This document shows positions 58,768-64,000 of a stretch of DNA of 64,000 nucleotides, piece by piece. The notes below the pieces were generated by a model. That model did not search any database and had not been told where the DNA came from. It saw only the letters and a list, made by a program, of their open reading frames with translations. How positions within the stretch are numbered: position 1 is the stretch's first letter; each line of letters begins with the position of its first letter. This DNA comes from Prevotella sp. (GTDB lineage: Bacteria > Bacteroidota > Bacteroidia > Bacteroidales > Bacteroidaceae). The stretch spans positions 52,409 to 116,408 of the forward strand of contig JAFTFX010000008.1 in assembly GCA_017458225.1 (NCBI GenBank), given 5' to 3'. A program made the position numbers and the translations under genes.

Positions 58768-60390
58768 CTATTTCACCAGCACTTTGAGCAGTGTGCCATC
58801 GGCTTTCTTCACAAGGTTGAAGCCCTTTTGCAGACCGCCCTGGCGAATGCCATTCAGATTGTAGACCTCGCTGAATGCGCCATTGTTCAAGCGAACAGCC
58901 TCAACAGCGGTAACTACTGTATAATGCTCGTTGAGGGCTGCAGTGGCCAGCTCGGCAGTAGTGTTGAAGGCGGCAGTCACCGTTGCAGCCTGAACCAACG
59001 TAACAACCAGCACGGGAACATCATTTTCAGAGGCCTGAACGCCTTTCACTGACACATTATAGTAAGCCGTCATCTGGCCCAGCGTCAGTCCCACCAGCAC
59101 CGGTTCTGAGCTATAGGTCAATGCGCCATTGTCATCCTTCGCTACTGAAGCTGTGAGCGTGAGCTCGCCAGTTACCAGAGGAGGCACCGCAGCACTGAAG
59201 CCCGAGAAGGTGATGTCCACCTGGCCTGCTTCCTCAGCCTCAGCGATGGTCACGGTCTGTTCCTGCGTGGTGACCGGGGCAACAGGCGTGCCCGGTGCCT
59301 GCGGCAGGGTGGTGGCCACGGCCACAAAGCCTTCATACCGCTGACCACTGTTCTGCAGGGCAGCATAGTCTTCCTGGCTCACAAAGCGAAGGGTGGCATT
59401 GATCTGAACATACTTCTTGTTGGCTATGATCACGAAGCCGGCCTTATAGTCGCTGCCCTCATCTACGCGATACGAGCGGACGTACTGGCTCACGCTGTCG
59501 CCAGGCTCGGCATCCCAGATAATCGTGTTGTACGAGGTCTCAGGTGCAACCCTACGAGCCTGCGAAACAACACCCGATCCGCCCACGGTGTCGGCCTCTT
59601 CGGGATTGTAGGGGCGCCAATAGTCATAGAAGAAGTAAGACACGGTGTCGGCCGTCTCGTTGAGCTTGATGCTGTAGACGGCGGGATAGGCATTATGACC
59701 ATTGTACTGGTCCCAGCCGCCATAATAAGTGGTGTATTCGCCAGCGGCATCGCGCCAGCCGTCATAATAAGACGCATGGAACGCATTGTAAGAACCGTTC
59801 AGGTTCAATCCATACACCTGAGCTTCACTGATGCTCTGTATGCCCAGCAGCTGCTTCACCTCGTCGGTGTCAATGAGTGAGAAAGTGAGCGGATTGTACT
59901 GATCGGTAATGGTCAGGGCCTGTATGCCCGTCACCTCGATAGTCTTCACCAGTTCGGGGCCCTTCACCGTGAACGATACCGACTGGTTGAGCTCGGTTGA
60001 GGTGAGCGTGTCGGTCTGGTATGTGGCCAGATTGGCCTGCACCAGCGTGGCTTTGGTGGCCACAAGCCTGTACTGATGGCCTTCAGAGAAAGCGTCCAGC
60101 CGGAACGACACATCGGTAGTGCCCTGCCCGGTGGCTGTTCCCTTGACGGCCTCTGCCGCTCCATCCACGAACAGGTCGTAGTCAACGGCGATGATGTTCA
60201 GGAACGTCAAATAAAACTCGGCAGGATTGCTGAACGACAGCACGATGCCCTGCGTGCCCAAGTCGTCAATACCATCAAACTCTGTCCCATCCTGGATGTT
60301 CCACGAAGCCGTTCCCCACTCAAAAGTCTGTGCCTGCAGGCCTATGGCACTGCCGAGGGCAATGATCAGTGTAAGTAATAATTTCCTCAT
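58768..60390 (-). CDS. secreted DUF4859/calycin-like protein with sorting tail
   Basis: 540 residues. Signal peptide MRKLLLTLIIALGSAIGLQA. A beta-rich N-terminal region of about 150 residues is followed by a segment like DUF4859 at about 165-265 (LIDTDEVKQLLGIQSISEAQ, then GEYTTYYGGWDQYNGHNAYP). A calycin-like barrel follows at about 395-490 (VDITFSGFSAAVPPLVTGEL, then VLVGLTLGQMTAYYNVSVKG). The end (VYNLNGIR, then KGFNLVKKADGTLLKVLVK) is the same tail as on the surface proteins at 3-18 kb. Function unknown; it may belong with the converging SusCD operon. Confidence 0.75.
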   Translation of the reverse strand: MRKLLLTLIIALGSAIGLQAQTFEWGTASWNIQDGTEFDGIDDLGTQGIVLSFSNPAEFYLTFLNIIAVDYDLFVDGAAEAVKGTATGQGTTDVSFRLDAFSEGHQYRLVATKATLVQANLATYQTDTLTSTELNQSVSFTVKGPELVKTIEVTGIQALTITDQYNPLTFSLIDTDEVKQLLGIQSISEAQVYGLNLNGSYNAFHASYYDGWRDAAGEYTTYYGGWDQYNGHNAYPAVYSIKLNETADTVSYFFYDYWRPYNPEEADTVGGSGVVSQARRVAPETSYNTIIWDAEPGDSVSQYVRSYRVDEGSDYKAGFVIIANKKYVQINATLRFVSQEDYAALQNSGQRYEGFVAVATTLPQAPGTPVAPVTTQEQTVTIAEAEEAGQVDITFSGFSAAVPPLVTGELTLTASVAKDDNGALTYSSEPVLVGLTLGQMTAYYNVSVKGVQASENDVPVLVVTLVQAATVTAAFNTTAELATAALNEHYTVVTAVEAVRLNNGAFSEVYNLNGIRQGGLQKGFNLVKKADGTLLKVLVK

Positions 60391-60436
60391 AATAAACTTT
60401 AGTTAATGAATACTTTTACCTTAAAAAAAAACACTG

Positions 60437-60444
60437 CAAAGATA
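60437..60444 (-). promoter_or_regulatory. candidate -7 box of the DUF4859-type gene
   Basis: TATCTTTG on the minus strand, 47 bp before the ATG at 60390. TTTG occurs upstream but with a long 26-bp spacer. Confidence 0.55.
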
Positions 60445-60619
60445 CGGCAAATCCGCCCCCTGTACAATACCAAACAGGGAGTAAACCACATCACATAAGT
60501 TTGGTAAATGTCAAAGTTTTCGGAGGCAGCGGCTGTCTTTTCAGCATTCAACATAAAAAAAAATATTAAAACTTACACAGAAAAGGAAGAAAAAATTCTT
60601 TTTCCATGAAATTTTTTTA

Positions 60620-60627
60620 TAGTTTTG
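60620..60627 (+). promoter_or_regulatory. candidate -7 box of the AbiE-type operon
   Basis: TAGTTTTG, 19 bp before the ATG at 60646. The upstream stretch is A/T-rich with no clear -33 box. Confidence 0.55.
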
Positions 60628-60645
60628 TAGCCAATAACACAACTT

Positions 60646-61275
60646 ATGAAGAAGAATCCACTATTACAGTTTGGTAACACACCCGTGACAACAGGCATGC
60701 TACTATCGAGTTTCAAAGCCTTGTCAGCACCTGAGAAGAAGATTCAGGCACTGGAGCGCGATGGCCAACTGATTCGTCTGAAACGTGGCATGTATGTGGT
60801 TAGCAACGAGGTAAGCGGAAAACCGATTAACTCAGCCTTGTGCGCAAACCACATCTATGGTCCATCCTACGTGTCAGAGCATTGGGCCCTGCGCTGGTAC
60901 GGTCTCATTCCCGAACGAGTCTACACAATGACATCAGTGACTGCGAAGCGCGCCAGACAATTCACCAACTCACTGGGGAACTTCACCTACGACCAAGTGC
61001 CTTCAGGCTATTTTGCCATCGGTGTCAGAAGCATTGAAGAAGAGGGCGTGAACTTCTTGATGGCTTCACGCGAAAAAGCCCTGTGCGACTTCATCCTGTG
61101 GGACAGGTATGTGCCTTCCCAATCGGTAAAGACATTATGGCAATACCTTGAGGAAGACATCCGCTTCGACGTTGACGAACTGCCTTCATTCGACGTAAGC
61201 ATCATAGAGGAATGTGCCAAGTATGGAAGAAAAACAAACATATTAAACAATCTTATTAAAATCATCAGACAATGA
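60646..61275 (+). CDS. AbiEi-like antitoxin/transcriptional repressor
   Basis: 209 residues. The N-terminal winged helix fits AbiEi (ALERDGQLIRLKRGMYVVSN). The core NHIYGPSYVSEHWALRWYGL, then IPERVYTMTSVTAKR and FLMASREKALCDFILW, is the AbiEi family pattern. In AbiE type IV systems this protein represses the operon and neutralises the nucleotidyltransferase toxin without direct contact. Its stop overlaps the toxin start (ATGA at 61272). Confidence 0.85.
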   Translation: MKKNPLLQFGNTPVTTGMLLSSFKALSAPEKKIQALERDGQLIRLKRGMYVVSNEVSGKPINSALCANHIYGPSYVSEHWALRWYGLIPERVYTMTSVTAKRARQFTNSLGNFTYDQVPSGYFAIGVRSIEEEGVNFLMASREKALCDFILWDRYVPSQSVKTLWQYLEEDIRFDVDELPSFDVSIIEECAKYGRKTNILNNLIKIIRQ

Positions 61276-62096
61276 ACATCTACGATAAGATGGTGGCTAC
61301 ATTTGCCGAAAAGCGTGGAACCACCGCCACACCAAATGTGGAGCAAGAAGTGATGCAACGCATCGCATTGGCAGGCCTGTCCCGAGGCGGTTTCTTTCAG
61401 CATGCAGCTTTCTATGGAGGCACATGCCTGAGACTATTCCACGACCTGCCCAGATATTCGGAAGACATGGATTTCTCACTCACTGAGAAGCGAGACGACA
61501 TTCATATCGAGAACTATTTCCCTTACATCGTCGACGAGTTCCGCATGGCCGGACATGAAGTAAATATCGTAAAAAAGGACAAGAAAATCTTCGGACGTGT
61601 AGAGTCGGCCTTTCTGAAGGAGAACACCGAAGCTTACGACATCAAGTTCCAGACGAAGAAAACAATCAAGGTGAAGATAGAACTCGATACCGACCCTCCA
61701 CTGAACTTCGAGACCGAAGACCGCATTCTTCAGCAGCCTTATTCTTTCATGACCCGCTGTTTTACCCTGCCCGATTTATTTGCCGGGAAGATGCATGCCT
61801 TGGTCTACAGAGCATGGCAACGCAGGGTGAAGGGGCGCGACTGGTACGATTTTGAGTGGTACGTGCGTTGGCGCGTACCTCTCGACTACAATCACTTACA
61901 AGAACGCATCCGTGAGTTCAGTGGTCAAGAAGTAGACAAGGACATGTTTATGTCACAACTCAAGGAAAAGTTGGCTACTACCGACATTGAGCGAGTAAAG
62001 GAGGATGTTTTTGGCTTCGTAGACGATCCACGCGACCTCGACATCTGGTCGAACGACTATTTCCTTCAGTTGGCCGACATGATCGTGTTCAAGTAG
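61272..62096 (+). CDS. AbiEii-like nucleotidyltransferase toxin
   Basis: 274 residues. FYGGTCLRLFHDLPRYSEDM has Gly49-Gly50 and Ser63-Glu64-Asp65, then DFSL with Asp67: the AbiEii GGTxLR...RxSEDxDF nucleotidyltransferase motif. FAGKMHALVYRAWQRRVKGR followed by DWYDFEWYV is the second conserved block. Members use NTPs to modify tRNA or other targets and give phage abortive infection or growth arrest. It is coupled to the antitoxin gene by a 4-bp overlap; all key residues are present, so the system looks intact. Confidence 0.88.
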   Translation: MNIYDKMVATFAEKRGTTATPNVEQEVMQRIALAGLSRGGFFQHAAFYGGTCLRLFHDLPRYSEDMDFSLTEKRDDIHIENYFPYIVDEFRMAGHEVNIVKKDKKIFGRVESAFLKENTEAYDIKFQTKKTIKVKIELDTDPPLNFETEDRILQQPYSFMTRCFTLPDLFAGKMHALVYRAWQRRVKGRDWYDFEWYVRWRVPLDYNHLQERIREFSGQEVDKDMFMSQLKEKLATTDIERVKEDVFGFVDDPRDLDIWSNDYFLQLADMIVFK

Positions 62097-62237
62097 CAGC
62101 ATCGCACAGTCTAAATAAGGGGCGTGGGTTTTCCATTTTCAAGACAAACGAAAACTGGAAACCAGAGCACGAAAAAGGACAAAGCCAGACCGAAAGGAGC
62201 AATTATCGGCAGGCATGCAATCGCCCGTACAGAGATT

Positions 62238-62369
62238 TGCGTCAAATTCTACTAAGATTAAAGGCAGATTCCGCTCTGTTTATTCATCAATCACAATGAG
62301 ATTAAACTCAAAACAGAGCGAAATCTGCCTTTCATCTCAGCGGAAAATGACGCTAATTGCAAGAAGGAC
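62238..62369. repeat. 22-bp-period degenerate repeat array C with long inverted repeat
   Basis: Units start at 62238, 62260, 62282, 62304, 62326 and 62348. Unit 62260-62281 is the inverse of 62311-62332 with one mismatch (core CAGATTCCGCTCTGTTT). The outer units (TGCGTCAAATTCTACTAAGA and TGACGCTAATTGCAAG) match the ends of arrays A and B. The 423-bp gap 62097-62519 between the toxin and ATPase genes holds nothing else recognised. Confidence 0.7.
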
Positions 62370-62519
62370 TGCTGGGAGGCAAAATAGCATTTTTGCAAAC
62401 CACTGAAAACCAGCACCATACCAAACCACCCAAAAACTCGCGTGAACCGCCCCAAAGCAATCCTCATGATCTTCGCGCAAGTTTTGACCACCGTTGTTAT
62501 TTAGACAACGATGCCATTT

Positions 62520-63644
62520 TCAGCATCTGACGAAGTCCCAGTAGTTCTCTGGTGACACTACATGATAGGTGGCGCCTTCGTATGTCTCGAAAAACGTTTT
62601 GGGCTGTCGTGCCTTGGCTTTAGGGTTCCACTTGAACTCGTAGGTATGCAGCTGGCCGTCTTCCTCTTCCACCAAGTCTATTTCCTTCTGGTCGTGCGTG
62701 CGCCAGAAATAAAGATGGGCATAGCTGCCCAGATAGGCATTCCGCTTCACTCGCTCGCTCACCATGTAGTTTTCCCATAGTGCTCCAACGTCATTGCGCA
62801 AATCTAAAGGGGCAAAGTTTGACAGTACGGCATTGCGAACACCGTTATCATAGAAATACACTTTCTTTCCTTTCTTGATTTCATTGCGCAAGTTTCGGCT
62901 GAAGGACTCCAATCGGAAAACAACAAAGCACTTTTCAAGCAGACCAATATAATTTTCAACTGTCTCCTTGTTAATATCGAGCAGATTGCCCAGCTCGGCA
63001 TAGGAAACCTCACTACCCAGCTGCAAGGCCAAAGCCCTGACCAGTTTCTGAAGCATCTCTGGCTTCTTGATGCCTTTGTATGAAAGAATATCCTTGTAGA
63101 GATAGCTGTTAGTAATGGATGACAATATGCGTTTCGCATCGCCCGGCATCGTTACAACTTCAGGATAGCATCCATAGACGAGCCGTTGCTGCAGCATGCG
63201 GATTTCTTCGCGCTCGGATGTTTCATGGGCAAGTTCTGATGCGCAGAAGGGAAAGAGCCGATGCTCTATTAAACGGCCGGTGGCAGGCTCATTAAGGTCG
63301 TCGGCCAGGTCGAGTGAAGAGGAGCCCGTTACAACCACTTGCGTTTCAAGATGCAGGTCTCCTATTTTCTTCAGGACAAGGCCAATGTTCCTTACGCGCT
63401 GTGCTTCGTCTATGAGCACCAGTTCATAGTTGCCTAATAAGTTTTTAAGCTCGGTCGTTGTTTTGTCTTCTATCAGCGACGCATCGTCATAGTCGTCACA
63501 ATTGAGTGAAAGGACGCGCTGTTTTCCCTCTTTCAACATCTCCAGCAATGTGGTCTTGCCTACCTGTCGGGCTCCCAACAGCACGATTACTTTCCTTCTG
63601 TTAAAGTCGTTAAGTACCGATAAGGTAATGTTTCTTTCTATCAT
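62520..63644 (-). CDS. AAA ATPase of the ATP-binding/DUF4143 family
   Basis: 374 residues from MIERNITLSVLNDFNRRKVI; the ATG at 63701 overlaps the promoter and is rejected. Walker A GARQVGKTT (residues 24-32) and Walker B LVLIDEAQ (Asp79-Glu80) are followed by VVVTGSSSLDLADDLNEPAT. The C-terminal DUF4143 region includes GLLEKCFVVFRL, then KKVYFYDNGVRNAVL and FWRTHDQKEIDLV, a nuclease-like PD-(D/E)xK remnant. The role of these abundant Bacteroidota proteins is not settled. It has a perfect promoter overlapped by a palindrome and sits next to the AbiE pair. Confidence 0.88.
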   Translation of the reverse strand: MIERNITLSVLNDFNRRKVIVLLGARQVGKTTLLEMLKEGKQRVLSLNCDDYDDASLIEDKTTTELKNLLGNYELVLIDEAQRVRNIGLVLKKIGDLHLETQVVVTGSSSLDLADDLNEPATGRLIEHRLFPFCASELAHETSEREEIRMLQQRLVYGCYPEVVTMPGDAKRILSSITNSYLYKDILSYKGIKKPEMLQKLVRALALQLGSEVSYAELGNLLDINKETVENYIGLLEKCFVVFRLESFSRNLRNEIKKGKKVYFYDNGVRNAVLSNFAPLDLRNDVGALWENYMVSERVKRNAYLGSYAHLYFWRTHDQKEIDLVEEEDGQLHTYEFKWNPKAKARQPKTFFETYEGATYHVVSPENYWDFVRC

Positions 63645-63670
63645 ACGCCTCTGCACTTGTTTGTAGGTTG

Positions 63671-63702
63671 CAAAAGTAATGAAAATCACCGTAACCGCCA
63701 AA
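63671..63702 (-). promoter_or_regulatory. promoter of the AAA ATPase gene
   Basis: On the minus strand, TTTG at 63699-63702, a 20-bp spacer and TACTTTTG at 63671-63678. Confidence 0.85.
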
Positions 63703-63757
63703 TTTGTACCAAATTTTTCCGTTTCAACCGCCGAATTTATAATAAATTCTTCCGTTA
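63693..63757. promoter_or_regulatory. two tandem operator-like palindromes, 33 bp apart
   Basis: AAATTTG-TAC-CAAATTT (63700-63716) and GAATTTA-TAA-TAAATTC (63733-63749) are both perfect dyads. Each is flanked by AACCGCC and TTCCGTT, giving a 33-bp direct repeat. The first covers the -33 box of the ATPase promoter. Confidence 0.7.
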
Positions 63758-63836
63758 CGCTACCAATTTATTCAGACGGCTCACGTTTTGGGGGGCAGCG
63801 GCAGTCTGCAATTCAAACAAATTTTCATCCACTTTT

Positions 63837-63867
63837 TTTGCCCGAATCATATTTTTCATTATCTTTG
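63837..63867 (+). promoter_or_regulatory. promoter at the right window edge
   Basis: TTTG at 63837-63840, a 19-bp spacer and TATCTTTG at 63860-63867. The 127 bp that follow contain no supported gene start. They hold G/C-rich, pairing-prone sequence (GGGAACCTATATATAGG), so the product is a long-leader gene or an RNA gene beyond the window. Confidence 0.7.
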
Positions 63868-64000
63868 CACCCGTTCTCGGTAACTTGATGCCGAAGCCCC
63901 AAGGGAGGCGCTCTACGGATTGCCGCTTGCAAGGCAAGAAGCAGAAGGGGAACGGGAACCTATATATAGGAAAAGGCGTTACTTGACGCTTTGTGCTTGA

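Noticed and set aside
61272-62096. Frameshift between the two AbiE-type genes
   Set aside because: The 4-bp ATGA overlap is the normal coupling of this operon and both proteins are complete.

Overview
The window looks like a chromosomal stretch of a Bacteroidales bacterium, most likely Prevotella or a close relative. The evidence is a SusC/SusD pair, DUF4294 and DUF4843-type proteins, and many secreted proteins ending in a short tail of the form VYNLNGQ...GLYIVK..GK..KVLVK. In addition, almost every transcription unit carries the Bacteroidota promoter signature TAnnTTTG, often with TTTG or TTG about 20 bp upstream. No rRNA, tRNA, integrase or insertion sequence was seen. Family names below come from reading the proteins by eye, without database searches.

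Layout. (1) 1-18.3 kb: five large secreted modular proteins on the + strand, built from MAM/cleaved-adhesin-like, PKD, fibronectin III, GEVED-like and choice-of-anchor modules with the same C-terminal tail. A toxin-antitoxin pair and two decayed gene remnants lie between the third and fourth. (2) 18.4-25.8 kb: two glycosyltransferases (GT4-like and GT90/CAP10-like) and a miaB operon with two LtaS-type membrane sulfatase-fold transferases. (3) 25.9-36.6 kb: a YitT protein, a hemolysin III-family protein, a glutaminyl cyclase-like lipoprotein, DUF4294, a succinyl/acetyl-CoA:CoA transferase, a secreted tyrosine phosphatase-like protein, a helix-hairpin-helix barrel protein and a nitroreductase. 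(4) 36.6-48.9 kb: rpsO, a strong candidate structured RNA locus, an orphan XRE regulator, the dnaG-queD-queE-cls operon, pta-ackA, cysK, an O-acetylhomoserine sulfhydrylase-like gene and a divergent Lrp regulator. (5) 49.0-60.4 kb: a six-gene SusC/SusD operon with no carbohydrate enzymes but with a thioredoxin and a zincin-like protein, followed by a convergent DUF4859/calycin-like secreted protein. (6) 60.6-64 kb: an AbiE-type toxin-antitoxin pair, an AAA ATPase of the DUF4143 type, and a promoter whose product runs off the window.

How the genes fit together. The housekeeping part covers acetate/succinate fermentation (CoA transferase, pta-ackA), cysteine and methionine sulfur assimilation (cysK, the sulfhydrylase and possibly the Lrp regulator), queuosine precursor synthesis (queD, queE), primase and envelope lipid or glycan modification. 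The accessory part is mostly export to the cell surface and nutrient uptake, plus toxin-antitoxin modules.

The most unusual content is non-coding or sits inside genes. Degenerate arrays with an exact 22-bp period recur at three well separated intergenic sites, with a two-unit fragment at a fourth. In-frame palindromic or low-complexity DNA is embedded in miaB, queE and dnaG. A 355-nt highly structured transcript has a textbook promoter and terminator. Operator-like palindromes overlap the -33 boxes of the XRE and ATPase promoters.
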